Assembly (NCBI GenBank): GCA_965153355.1
Contig: OZ231126.1
Location: 53,754,001-53,818,000, forward strand
Reading direction: 5' to 3'
From: Flaccisagitta enflata
Taxonomy: Eukaryota > Chaetognatha > Sagittoidea > Aphragmophora
Length of the DNA: 64,000 nucleotides
The notes beneath the pieces are model-generated. The model was not told the DNA's origin, ran no database searches, and saw nothing but the letters and a program-made list of their open reading frames with translations. Both the position numbers and the translations under genes were made by a program. Of the stretch, positions 12,113-23,865 are shown one piece after another (position 1 is the first letter of the stretch; each line of letters starts with the position of its first letter).

Positions 12113-14054
12113 TCACGCAGGAACAGGGCCAAGTTTTCTGGTTTTTTCTTCGTTCCAAAAATCATCCATGACGCTTGTATGGAGAAACTTTACAAACTTC
12201 CTTTTTAGTGCGACACCCTCGATTACGTGAACCTTGGGCGAAACGCAGAAGATCCAGGGGTCGATATTTTCCCACAGTTCCCCATTGGCCCGATTCATGT
12301 ACATGGTGATGGTCGAGGAAAAAACCGGGGTAATGGGCCGAGACACAGCCGCAACGAGCGAAGAGAAAGCCCCCAAGGACGCAGATCGACCATTCGCCTT
12401 CAAAAAAGGAAAGTGATAATGGATATGAAAGAGAAATTAGGTACCCATCAGGTAGTATGTACCAAGAAAGGCTAGTGTAGTAAAGTGATAGGATCTATAT
12501 ACCTCGAAAAAAACATTATTTTGGGCGTGAATGTGCTGGCCAGAGGGTTCTGGATCAACGATGGGATGTTGGGCCACATTGAAGTGCGAAACGCCAATGC
12601 CGGCCTCCAGGTAGGGGATCGCCGGTGGAGAGGATACGATATTCCCATTACGCCGAAAGATGACAGAGACATTTTCATTCTCCGCCGCACCATGGCCCAG
12701 ACCATCGAAAGGGGTCAGGACGTGGTGGTTACCGTCGCCTTTAGAAACGTTGACTGCCTTTGGACTTTTTTCGCAAGAGTTCTTCATGATCTCGTATAGG
12801 AAGACGGTTAAGTCGACAATATCCTGAATTTCAGCGAAGTAATATTCTTGCTCCCCCACGCGCAGGATCCAAGGGAGATGATCTTCCCAGCGAAAGCCCT
12901 CCTCGTAGCGTTGATGTTTCATTTGACTGATAATATTCTGGGGAGTGGAAGCGGCAGGAACACGAGCGGAAAGTGGGGATGAGGTGGAAACCGGCGACTT
13001 ATGGAATGGCGACGGAGGGACGTATCGGTTTCTCTTGGGCTTGGAAGGAACACGGTTCTCTTTCTCTGAGTCGTCGTCGTTTTTGTCTTTCACCACCTCC
13101 AAGTTGTCGGAGAACACGAGACGACGACGCGCCAGAGGAGGCCTTTCCTGAGCCACCTCTCCCGAGCAACCGTTGGAGATGGTTCCAATCGATGGGGAAT
13201 ACTCATCCACACCCTCCTGAATGAAAGGGAGGAAACAAAATAATTGAGGAATTAGGAAGGAACCACTGTATTGTAAAATTTGTTATGTTAACTTGGGTTG
13301 ACGAGGTAAAAAAAAAAAGATTTCTTATATTGTTTAACCCCCAAAAACCAAAGATGGGAAAAACAAAATTGAAAATACAGTGGTTCCTTCCACAGTACCA
13401 GTTCGAAAAAAAAAACTCAGAAATGAGAGGAAGGATAGGTTTGTTACGCACTATATGAATGGGAGCGAAAAGGAAATCCGTAGCAAAACTTCCAAAACAT
13501 TGAGAGTTGAATTCCTCTTGGAAAGTGAGAGATATGGGGCTTATATTCCCAAAGGTTAACAAGTCCGTAGCTTTGCTTGCCATTATGGTTGGGGAGGGCG
13601 AGGAACGAGGGTGCCCGAAGAATATGTGGTCCGACGCAAGATTGGAAATCGAGCCACCTCCGACAAATTCCTGCTTGGCTTTGAGTTGCGTTGACGATAC
13701 GGAATCCTCGATTGACTGCGCGATAGCCAACGTCGCGGATGAATGAGCACGTACATCCCAATCCTCCCTCTCTAACGAGAGAGCGACCTCGGCGTCGTAA
13801 TCCAAAGCTGAATCACCATTGGACGAGGAAGACCCGTGACAGGATGGTGAGGCTGATGGTGAGGCGGGAGGCGACGAGAATGCAATCAAGGAAGAAAGAG
13901 GGGAGAATGACTGCGGCAAAGCGGCGGGGCCAAAGACATCCTCCAAACCCGCGGGCGTAATAGAGGAAGTGCGAGAAGAAAGCGTTAGATTCGACGAATC
14001 TTCCAATACATCAACGAAACAGAATTTTTCTTGATCGTTCATATCTTTTTCCAT
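12113..14054 (-). CDS. Three-exon gene sharing segments with the adjacent transposase-like gene
   Basis: Predicted exons (minus): 14054-13452, 13216-12503 and 12397-12113, all joined in phase 0, giving about 533 aa. The first acceptor is excellent (CCTCCCTTTCATTCAG); its donor GTGCGT and the second intron (donor GTATAT, acceptor TTTTTTGAAG, 105 bp) are weaker. The start is the ATG of MEKDMNDQEKFCF, 78 bp below a TATA box. The N-terminal 200 aa are Ser/Pro/acid-rich. Exon 2 has SKPKRNRYVPP, close to SKPKRKRLQSPNRYVPP in the neighbouring gene, then a compact part (WEDHLPWILRVGEQEYYFAE). The end LGPVPA matches FGPVPAG next door but stops at TGA where the neighbour has GGA. Function unknown; possibly an accessory or decayed paralogue of the neighbouring gene. 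Confidence 0.6.
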
Positions 14055-14131
14055 ATTTATTCTTTGATTTGAGATATTGCCAGGAAAGCGCTTTTAACTA
14101 TAGATCTGCCAAGAAAAAACAAAAAACAAAA

Positions 14132-14141
14132 CATATATAGA
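14132..14141 (-). promoter_or_regulatory. TATA box of the three-exon gene
   Basis: Minus strand CTATATATGT, 78 bp before the ATG at 14054 and inside the 124-bp gap to the upstream gene. Core-promoter position is plausible; the transcription start is not known. Confidence 0.5.
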
Positions 14142-14178
14142 GTATGACAAACGAACGAGGAATGCAAGATTTGGAAAC

Positions 14179-17100
14179 TCATGGAACTAAGGCGCGCCAC
14201 CCCTCAACAAGCGGATATGCGTAATAACACTTTCTCCTAAGAAAGTTAACCATTTTGGATTTATCATTGCGTATAAACGTGGTTTTGAACTCTCCGAGGA
14301 GAACAAGGCATGTGGATTGCGCCAAAGGAACAGCGGCGTTATCTTCAAACTCCAGATATTTGATTACGCCCAAAATTTCATCTCTTTCTGCAAAAACACA
14401 TTTTCCAAAAAAACCCAAATTTGAGTTTCCAACACCTTTTACAAGTTTCTCTATCTTCACAAACTCGCAATTGGTCTTGTGATAATAAGTCCCAGCTAAA
14501 TAGGGAGTATTTAATACAACGAGGTTAGCGAGTTCGATAAAGGAACCTTCCCCGAAAGCATCGAGAAAAGAGAGCGAATTATTAAAGGGTGGCCCCTGAT
14601 TCCGCAATTCTTTCCATTGAAAAACCGGATTCACAATGGGCGACCTTCTGGATAGGAATGCCATCTTGTACTCGTGCGAGATCGCCGGCGTAAGGAGAAT
14701 GTTTTTTCGGTTATTTGCGTCATTGATGACAGATTTTACTACGCAGTGCGACTGTTCACCCCTATACCCAGAGGATCCCGCAGGAACAGGGCCAAAGTCC
14801 TTTATACCTTGGGTACCATGGGCGAGGTAATGTTCTTTGGGTGCAATCGGAGGGACGTAACGGTTTGGCGATTGTAACCGTTTTCTCTTGGGCTTGGAAG
14901 AAGTCGGTACAGGTTCACACAAAGTCTCATCTTCAGAAAGTTGGTCGGCGTCGACACCATAGTCATCATCATCCGCGACATTATCACGCGCCACATTTAT
15001 TCCATCATCGTCCTCATCATCATCATCATCATCTTCATTTTCCGACAGTTCCTCCCGACCTCTTTTTCTAGTCGAAGCTCTTGATGGGCGACTGGGCCTA
15101 GATGGCTGCGACCTGAACTGCGACTGCGATTGCGCTTGTGAATTTCTTACGGATTGACCACGAGAAGACAATCCATCTTCATCGTCCTCCTCCTCTCATC
15201 ATCATCTTCATCTTCCACCTGTTCCTGGCGACCTCTATTTCTAGTCGTACATCTCGATGGGCGAGTGGGCACAGATGAGTGCGACCGGGACTGCGTCTGC
15301 GATTGCGCTTGTGAATTTCTTACAGATTTACTACGAGACGACAATCCATCTTCATCGTCATCCTCATCATCATCATCATCTTCATCTTCCACCCGTTCCT
15401 GGCGACCTCTTTTTCTTGTCGTACAACTCGATGGGCGAGTGGGCATAGATGATTGCGACCGGGACTGCGATTGCGCTTGCGAATTTCTTGCGTTTTTACC
15501 ACGCTGTTGCTGTTGTTTTTCAAGCTTTGCTTTTTCGTAAATTTTCAATTCCGCCTCATAGTTAGGATTTTTTGTAATATCTAGGCGAAGTTGGTACAAC
15601 TGTAAAAGAATTCTATCCATTATTTGAATATCTTCTCCAGTTAAGTGAGGACGTGAGTAGTAATCGTCCAGGTCTTTGAGCAAAACCAACATTTTGTATT
15701 GGGGTCGCTGGCAAACGATGGCGTAATCTGGATGCTGGGCAAAAGCGAGGGGGGTTAATTGGATGGTGGTTGTGAATTCTTTAAAACCGCCGGGAAAAGA
15801 AGAATCTGCCTTGTTGAAATGCTCCGACGAGAAAGTAGGTATCGGGTTTTGACGATGACGTCCACTTTGAAGCGTGATAACTTTAAAGAAACTGATGATT
15901 TTATCCAAGGTTATTTCTTTTTTAAAATTGGAGACCAAGCTTTTTATGGCGATCATGAAGTAACGGCGACCAACGCCGCCGTTAAAATTATGGGGTATGT
16001 CACCCGGGGCGTCTTTGGCAACATCGTAGCCATGGAGAAAGAGAAGTGGAGTCATTCTATCTATCCCGTGAGCCCCAGAATTGAGATCGCTGCGAAAATT
16101 GTCATGACTTCGGAGTTCCTTAGCCAGTTGAAACATGTTTTCCGCATTGGAGACATTGCGAATATCCTTATGAACGGCCACGCATTGACGACACGGGTAT
16201 TGAATGCTTTTGGTGAAACTGGCTCTCAACCCAGACAAGGGGTTGAGGCATAGATTGTCGCCGAGAGCTGTGCCAGTGAAAAATTTTATTTCATCCGAAC
16301 CCACTTTGAAAGTGCGTGAACCAAGTGTGTTGAGCCGCTCAATGATAGGTCGAAGAACTTGGTTGTATCCATACTCCTTAACCATATCGCTTCGACATAG
16401 TCCGAGGAGCATCATACATTTTTCAGTTTGGGAGTGGGCGGAGAATTGAGGGAAAAGGTAAATGCCTTTGGTAATGTTTTTTTTTTTTTTAACAGCTTGC
16501 CAAAATCGGGCCTTTTATTTTTCTTTCTTTTTTATGCGTTTACTGGGCTAACCCAAATATGCCTATACTTGTGGCAGGGCTTTGAGCGCACAGAATCAAC
16601 AACAGTTACAACAAAAAACTGGCCAATCCAAAGAAGGACAAAAAGGGACGCCTACCTTAAAAGATTATTCAATTCCACAACCAAGGGGATAAAAGTGGGT
16701 GAGACGCAGAGCAGGATGAAAGTCCATTGTGACTTATAAACAGTTTGGTACAAAACAGTTTGGACAAACACTCGATGGTCAAACAGGTAACAGGCGGACC
16801 CACGGGGCGGTATGAGTCGCTTGACTGCAATTACAAGCAAAGGCAGGTGGAAACAACCATTTCCCCCCCCCCTAAAAACATACTAAAAAAAAGGAACATT
16901 TTAGCTCTTACCAGGAAAGGCATCGCTGTTTAAAAAAAAAAAAAAAAAACAACCAAGAATTTTATTAGTTGTCCCCCTTTTGGTGTATCCTCTATCGGCA
17001 TTAAAATCGTCGAGGTAGAAAATCATTGAAACCCCAAAAACCCCAGGAGGGAGGGAACGTATTTTTTCTTTGATTCTTTCCCCGTCATACGTTGTGAGAT

Positions 17101-18241
17101 ACCGTTTTTTCAAAGGTTCATTGTTATCTTCACATTCTTGATTAAACCTCTCATTTTCGAGCCTTGATCTTTTGGCCGACTCCCACACTTCCACAATGTT
17201 TTGGGTTCTTAAAAAACGCTCAACCAGAGCTTCGGCATTGAAAACGAGGATGATATCCTTTGGTTTTGCTTGGTTCTTGTTCAATTGAATGCTTTCAAAA
17301 GGGATCACATTTTCTGTTGCCGAAAAATGTTTTTTACGCTTGTAACGAGAGGAGTTGGTTTCGTAATGGAACATATCACGAAGATTGTCATTAAGTTTGA
17401 CCGACATGTTCATGAAAAAGTTGGAGTTTTCTTCCACACTGTTTTCTAACAAAGTTGTTTGAACCAAGGAGGTGACCTTTTGTTTCACAGCATTTCCGAG
17501 ATTCCTTAGAGTTTTCGCAACTAAATCAAGTCCATCATCCTGAAGTCTGTGAACGTACTTGAGTGCGCCGAATAGATTACTTAATTCACTCTCTATGACC
17601 GTACAGTCACGCGGGTTTTCATGGTCAAACGAGAATGAAGATGGACCTTCATCCAGGCTTGAGGGGTTAATATCTTCAACATCGGAAATGGACAATGTTT
17701 CTTCGTTATCGGAATGGGGAGTCCCACTCCCATCAAACACCACTGAGGGAGAGGATGGAGGACAAATGATGGAGACGGGGAATGGGAGTTTTTCTTTTTC
17801 ATGATCAAGGAAGCATCTCCTAACAATTTCTCTTTTTGTCCAACGTTTTCCGCAAGACGAGAAAATACAATCAATTGAATGAGGCACAGGTGCCACCTGC
17901 TTGGGGAAATGTTCTAGATAATGCGTTCGGATATAGAAAACATCTTCGACATATCGATCCGTTGAGGCGAAGAGGGGAAACACAAAGTTGCAAATGGGAC
18001 ATTGGTGCTGATGTTCACTGTGAGGGGGTCGCAATTTCCCAAGCTGATGCTTTGGACTTTTAAGCAAGTGTTTTTTGAAACATTGGTCGGCATTCTGCGT
18101 TTGGCTACGGATATTTTCATTGCAAAATATGCAATGAGCCCCAGCGTTTGGGAACTCATTACAAAGGTGATGACTGGAGAAATGCGCAACTGCGGAGGAA
18201 CAGTTTAGCTGCACATTTTCAGGACAGATAGTGCATTTCAT
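14179..18241 (-). CDS. Zinc-finger / transposase-like protein gene, one frameshift
   Basis: Exon 1 is 18241-16954; its split Gly codon joins exon 2 at 16465 (intron 488 bp, donor GTTGTT, acceptor CCAAAG, both weak). Residues 1-150 hold several Cys/His clusters (C3-C6, C37-C40, C81-C84) like degenerate C2H2 fingers. I recall a widespread animal transposon-derived family with this layout: zinc fingers, an F-Y-x-D-D-F strand (here 408-413), LGDNL (497-501), a C-x2-C pair (521, 524), a D-I-x-H block (585-588), and a C-terminal KHH...GP...H..K region (here APKEHYLAHGTQGIKDFGP). A Ser-Gln/Asp-Glu repeat (about 15.5-15.0 kb, three copies) is inserted before that region. The frame shifts by one base near 15198; without it the ORF stops at 15147. 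No database check. Confidence 0.7.
14985..15500 (-). repeat. Intragenic coding repeat: SQ/R-rich plus poly-acidic unit, three copies
   Basis: Three direct units of about 165-190 bp each encode RNSQAQSQ(S/T)QSRS, then a PTRPS.CTTRKRGRQE box and a DEDDDD run. Copies 1 and 2 are in one frame and copy 3 starts in the next ORF (SVRNSQAQSQSQF), so the frameshift lies in the acidic run of copy 2 (15190-15205). Low-complexity, basic and acidic: likely a disordered linker with possible nuclear localisation signals (RKRGRE). Confidence 0.8.
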
Positions 18242-18368
18242 GATACGTAATGACGCTTCACCACATCTGTTTCAAAAAAAAAGAGACCAAGCAAAACGAC
18301 TGTCAATTCAACAGGGATATTGCAATTTGTTACATCCAGCTAATTCTGGGAAATATTCAAAAACATTT

Positions 18369-18378
18369 GTATATATAG
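18369..18378 (-). promoter_or_regulatory. TATA box of the transposase-like gene
   Basis: Minus strand CTATATATAC about 130 bp upstream of the ATG at 18241 and 110 bp below the stop of the preceding gene (18488). This fits a compact head-to-tail gene cluster. Confidence 0.5.
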
Positions 18379-18487
18379 TGCACTAATAGTGATGAAAGCC
18401 ACCCAAATTGTAAACCACTCAAAAATAGGTGTTTACCAAAACAATGTTGTGATTAACCACACGACCACCCCAACATGAGGGCAATTT

Positions 18488-21400
18488 TCAACCCAATAAT
18501 TCGTCTATCTCCCTTTGGGTGAGAGGCTGGTTGAACCATTGACGAAATTGCGACATTGGCGTCTCGGGAGCCATGTTAAGATTATCCAAGTGCTCGAGAT
18601 AAACTCGCAGGTTCTTCATTGGTCCACGCGTTACGGCTTTGCAAATAACCCCACGTAAATAAAGAGTGGAGAAGGAGAGTAGCTTAGAGAGAACCAGGAA
18701 ATTGTGATCCAATTCGTCATGGATCTGAGAGGAAGGAAATAATGATGGTCAGAAATAGTAAATGCTCTATAGGCAAGGTTGACTATGATGTTGGGCAAGA
18801 GCCAAGTTGCGGATTGAGGAAACATCCAAAGCACTCACGCAAAGTTGCCGAAGTTCCAAATGGCGATGCTCGGGACAAGTCCACCGATTGGTACAGTGCC
18901 GACAGCCAAAAAGGCCTGCCCTGGAACCCAACAAGACGCGACAACCCTCCATCGTGCGAAACACAAAATCAAATTTGGAATTTCTTTAACCCAATACAAT
19001 TTGCGTGGTGGAGCAGTGACCCTTGATCAATAATTGTAAAAAAAAAAGTAAAACGCACCAACCGTTAGTTGAAAACAGAGCCTGAACAATACATAAATCT
19101 ACAATACTTGATTTTTATTGTAACAGATTAGGTAGGAGGCGAGATATTAAAGAATCAAGGAGAATAAGCTAAATTCTGGAATATGTTTCATGATTCCCCC
19201 CCTCTGAAAAAAGAGGAACAATATTGGCAGATACCAAAGATTTGGCAAAAATTAATTCAGAGTGCGACAAGCGGAACGGATCAGACGAGATTTACACAGA
19301 AAGCAGATGTGACATGGCATTCGCAGGCCATTTGCCACATGTATGCGTGGTCGTTGCATTTCACTTTTGCTTTCAGCTCAACACCGCGGCACCAGCTGGC
19401 AAAACACAGTTCCATTTCCATGTCGCCATCGATGGATTGTTTGAAATACGGAACCCCTTTCTCCAGGAACAAGAAACCAAGACCGAAGAAATACGGCGCC
19501 CGATATGTTGGAGACCAAACAGCCATTGCGGTCCTGGATTGTTCGTCGTAGAGGATAGGACTGTAAAAGTAAATAAGAGTAACTAAACTTGAGATCCTAC
19601 AAACAAACAGTTAGGAAAGAACCAGAAAAAGAAGCGTCACATACATTTTCAAATTGTGACTTTTTTTTCGCGGATAACAACTTTACACCCCACTTTGTCG
19701 GTAGGTCGGTTGTTTGTTTCCCTATTTACTTATTCTGTGTTTTTTTGCTTTCTCAGCCTGCGACTCCGGGACCCAGTAACCGTCTCCAACCAACACGCGA
19801 GTAGGTTAGCTGTGTATCTGGCCTTGAGACTTGTTTGGCCGAGAGCATAGATTGCACCTCATTGAAAAGGAAATCCAGCAAACCTTATAATACCAATACC
19901 TATCGTCGGGAGGGTGAGACGCAAATGACGTCCAGACTGGGAAAACCATTTCATCGGACACGACCCTATCCTTGTCCTCCAGGCAGCAGACGTGAGGGGC
20001 TGAGAGATACTCCCAAATAATTTTGGAGTATTTCTTCCCTGCAAGCAAAAAGAAGAGATACCATGAATGAGTTGTCACAGGGACAATGAATTATCTTGAA
20101 AAAATATCAAAGTCAGTCTTCGACTTTTTTACATATTCGAGGGAAACAGGGTTTTCATTTTCTTATTAGGAAGTTGAGGGTCTCCTAGGGCAGATTGGGG
20201 CCTCCAATGAAATTGATAGGGTAAGTAAATTGGATAATTCTCTTGCATTTGTCCCCAAGCAGAATGCTCGACAACAAATACTTTTCGCACTATGATTTTT
20301 TAACGATTTAGTTAAGAAAAATTCATATGGGATTACTAGTAAAAAAGTGAAGTACCCACCAGCTTGAATAAACCAAAGACGAGCATCGTCGCGAGAAATA
20401 CGTTTGATGGGCATCGGGCATCGGGCATCTTGGCGAGGGTGATGTGCCTCTTCATCCATCTCGCTCTCGACACCTGAATTGAAACATTGAGCAATAAAAA
20501 GGAAAAAAAGGAAAAAGACCACAAGTATTTTCAGGGATAAAGGAAATTGACCAAATACAACTGATATCGAAAGTTGGATTGAAAGTGCCTGGTAGGTGTA
20601 GAAAATTTTTTAAAGAGAAAGAGGAAAATGATTGCGCCAATCAATTGATCCTAACTGATGGAATGCGTAACAGATATTTCCTCTGGACGAAGATTGATGG
20701 AGCCGTTGGAAAAATCAAAACGAAAAGTCGCACAACGTTCGCCATCTTCGCCAATGAGCCGAACATTAGAGAATTTCTCCTGTAGAGGGAAATAAAAGAA
20801 AAAAGTTTTTAAAAAGAAAAGGACTCGGGAGTAGGCCAGCTTTTAAAGAAAAGGTTTGAAAACAAACACAATACCCAATTGGAGAGCCAAAAATGAACTT
20901 ATTCTAGACTGACCTTTCACTCTTTCACACACAGTGGTGCAATAGTACAAAGGAAAAGGTTTCAATCTCCAAACAGTATTTGATTGAAAGCCTTAATTTT
21001 TATTTACATATCAAAAACACATGGGGTTTAGAAAAGGAAACCCCTCTTCCCATTCCATCCAAGCGAAACATAAAAATCCAGCACTGACCAGCAGTTGGCG
21101 TAAAACCGGATCTTCTCCTATTGAATAGCCGTTCTCCATTTCCGATGACGGTGACGCCCTATCCGATTTCACAGCTTCCTCCAAAATATCTGTAGAAGGT
21201 GGTGATAACTCTATTGATTTCAAATAGAAATAATGACTAAAATCTATGAAGGTATACCTACAAACAGGGAAGGGGAGAAAAAAAAAATTTTGCTACTTTT
21301 TAAAAAATTTCTAGCACACATTATCGGTAAGGGGATCCAACTAGAACGTTTTTAGCAACTGTTTTTCACACAAACAATTCTTACCACATACATGTTTTTG

Positions 21401-22100
21401 CTAAAGTGATTAAAGCGGAAAACTGGATTTGACAATAACAGGCCAAAATATCAAAAGGCTTAAAATCTTTTTAATGTAGTTTTCAGAAACATAAGTTGCT
21501 AAAGCATCAATGGCAAAAAAGATGCTTGGATAAAATAGATACCCTTCACTCCCTAAAAGGATAATTTTCTATGATGAAAACATTGTCCAAAAGAATTGAT
21601 TGGCAAAAAAACATTTGGGCCAAAAACTTTTTAGCCAAAAGGCTCTCAACAAACATTCTTTAAAAAAAAGGATTTTTAGCTAAACATTTCTTAGCAGGTA
21701 AGTTTGTAGCCCAAACATTTTTGGAAGAAAACTCAGGGTAAAATTTTTTTTTTGCAAAATAAAACTTGTCTTTTTATTGTTTTGCCTGAATATTCCCAAA
21801 AATTGGTTTTTCTCATTTTTTAGTCGGATGTCAATCCAACTTAGAAGTTTTTTGCACAATAGCATGCATGGGCTAAAAAGTTGCAAAAAAATTTGCTTTA
21901 CCGTTGCTAAATTATTTTAGTCTTCCCCCCCCCTTTTACATAGAGACCATAAAATAAAGGAACAAAAAAATCTGAAGGAACTATGTTTAGGAATGGAACC
22001 ACCCCCACCCTATAAACAGCAGAAAAGAGGAGGATTATTACCCGGTTGGGACATAGCCGATGATTCTTAATATTTTTTGTAACCAAAGACGAAGTGTCAT
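18488..22100 (-). CDS. Eight-exon gene of unknown function, about 418 aa
   Basis: Phase-consistent chain on the minus strand: 22100-22042 (ATG in an exon opening at 22111 after CTTTCCCTTTAG), 21257-21089, 20779-20656, 20473-20360, 20038-19858, 19560-19296, 18946-18839, 18724-18488. Most acceptors are strong (CCCTGTTTGTAG, TTTCCCTCTACAG, TTTTTGCTTGCAG, CCTTCCTCTCAG); donors include GTCAGT and GTGAGT. The exon lengths sum to 1257 nt, exactly 419 codons with stop. The acceptor at 18946 is the least certain. The protein starts MTLRLWLQKILRIIGYVPTG, has an acidic stretch in the middle, an aromatic-rich part (SPTYRAPYFFGLGFLFLEKG) and a Cys/His cluster (FGCRHCTNRWTCPEH) that could bind zinc. It ends QREIDELLG. 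I recognise no family. An upstream 5' exon beyond the GA tract is likely. Confidence 0.7.
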
Positions 22101-22257
22101 AAATTGTCCTCCTAAAGGGAAAGAAAAGAGAAAGAAATGTTCTAAACAGCATATATATAATAGGAAATATTTGGGGGGGATACAAAAGAAGGGGTTTTTC
22201 CTTTTAGAGAAGACAGCACACAAACAGCTTATAAAACCAGAGGAAAAACGGTTAGCA

Positions 22258-22383
22258 ATTGAGGTCAAGAAGAAACAGAGAGAGAAAGAGAGTGAAAGTG
22301 AGAGAAAGAGAGAGAATGAAGAGAGGGAGAAAAAGAAAAGAGAGAGAATGAAGAGAGGGGAAAGATAGAAGAGAGAGAGAGAA

Positions 22384-22478
<95 letters not shown>

Positions 22479-22560
22479 GCGAGAAAGAAAGAGAGAGAGA
22501 AAAGAGGGAGAGAGGAAGAAAAAGAGAAAGAGAGAGATAAGGAGTGAGAGAGAGGAAAAA
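22258..22560. repeat. Imperfect (GA)n / GAAA-rich microsatellite
   Basis: A pure GA run at about 22390-22473 flanked by degenerate GAGAAAGA sequence. It lies 5' of the first recognised exon of the eight-exon gene, probably in its first intron or promoter region. Confidence 0.9.
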
Positions 22561-22864
22561 AAAGTGCCTGCCGCGTAGCATTGCATTAAACAATTTGCAT
22601 AGTTAAAGTATGTTTACATTCTTTTATATATGTCTGCCTTGAACAAGTGAAAAAGCAAACCATTTGCTAACTGTTTATAATTCGAGAAAAATGGTAACAT
22701 TCGCTAGAAACCCAAAGCCAATCACTGACCTTTTCCCTAACCCAAACGGCTAACCCGTTACCGATTTCTAGTGATTCACCGCCAAAAAAAAAAAAATAAA
22801 AAATAAGTGCGATAACTCTCCTACGTTGGAGCACTCCAAGACCGAACTTTCGTTTTTAAATATA

Positions 22865-23290
22865 TAGCGGTTATGGCTTACGTGAAGGAGACGACCGGAC
22901 TTTTTTAAAAACCCACCCCTACCCCTAAACCAAAACCCACCCCGACCCCCAAACCGTACCCCAAACCAAAAACCCCCCCCAACCCCTAAAACCCACGCCG
23001 ACCCCAAACACCACCCCTACCCCTAACACCACCCCTAAACCCCACCCCTACCGCTAAACCCAACCCTACCCGTAAACCCAACCCCTACCCCTAAACCCAA
23101 CCCCTACCCCTAAACCCACCCCTACCCCTAAACCCACCCTAGTCCCAAAATCAACAAGAAATCAAAGAATCATCGATAAATCAACATAAATCAACAAGAA
23201 ATCAATAACTCGACGTAAGAAGCAGAAGCGAGAGTGAAAAAAAACCAAAAAAAAGACATCGCTTTAGTCCAGTTATCTCCTACACGTACA
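22865..23290. mobile_element. Telomere-like cargo unit 1 (most decayed)
   Basis: A C-rich array of CCCTACCCCTAAACCCA units (22910-23145) lies between a degraded motif (ACGTGAAGGAGACGACCGGA, 22880-22900) and its degraded reverse complement (TTATCTCCTACACGTACACC, 23274-23293). The other two units in this cluster show the intact terminal motif. No coding sequence. Confidence 0.6.
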
Positions 23291-23329
23291 CCGCTGAGAT
23301 TGAAATACGCCGCTTAATATAAGCGTATT

Positions 23330-23810
23330 ATTATCAGGGGGAGGAATGTTAAAAAAATTTAAACGTATTTAAAAAAATTTTTACCCCTTTAAAAAACTTT
23401 TTACATATTTGAACATATTTGTACCTGATATTTTTAAAGAGCTGCGTTAAAATGGATTTAACACCTTCATGGATGTTACAATCCTTGGAAAATCTTCTAA
23501 GTTACGCTAACTTTCTGTTAAAATCAGGGTAAAAAATAATGATAAATTTAAAAAGGCCCCACTTGTTAAATCTTGTTAAACCCCTCTGAAGATTTTTTTC
23601 AAAATTGAGTTAGAATCATGTTAAAACTTTATTAAATCTGGGTTAAATCAGTGTAAATACAATTTTTACGCATTTTTTACGTGATTTTAAAAAAATTTTT
23701 ACTTAATTTTAACACAATTTTTACCATAGTTTTAAGACAGTTTTAACACGGCTCTAACATCATTTTGACATAATTTTAACACTTGTATGATATTTTTCCG
23801 ACCAGGTGAT
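23330..23810. repeat. AT-rich region of TTTTTAACA / TTAAAA-type degenerate repeats
   Basis: Many short variants of TTAAAATTTTTACA and TTTTAACAC, continuing at 24290-24380 on the other side of unit 2. This looks like the sequence the telomere-like units were inserted into. No gene seen. Confidence 0.5.
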
Positions 23811-23865
23811 TTTTTCCTGTGTGACTTTAATTAAACATGGTTTGGACAGGCTAATTAGCCTTTAG

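Noticed and set aside
12945-13224. Separate plus-strand gene at 12.9-13.2 kb
   Set aside because: Antisense shadow of exon 2 of the three-exon gene.
12227-16449. Plus-strand ORFs across 12.2-16.4 kb
   Set aside because: They lie antisense to the supported exons; splice signals, phase chains and homology all point to the minus strand.
12113-22111. Integrated large DNA virus (for example nimavirus-like)
   Set aside because: I recognise no viral core gene, and the genes contain several conventional introns; a transposon origin fits the transposase-like domains better.
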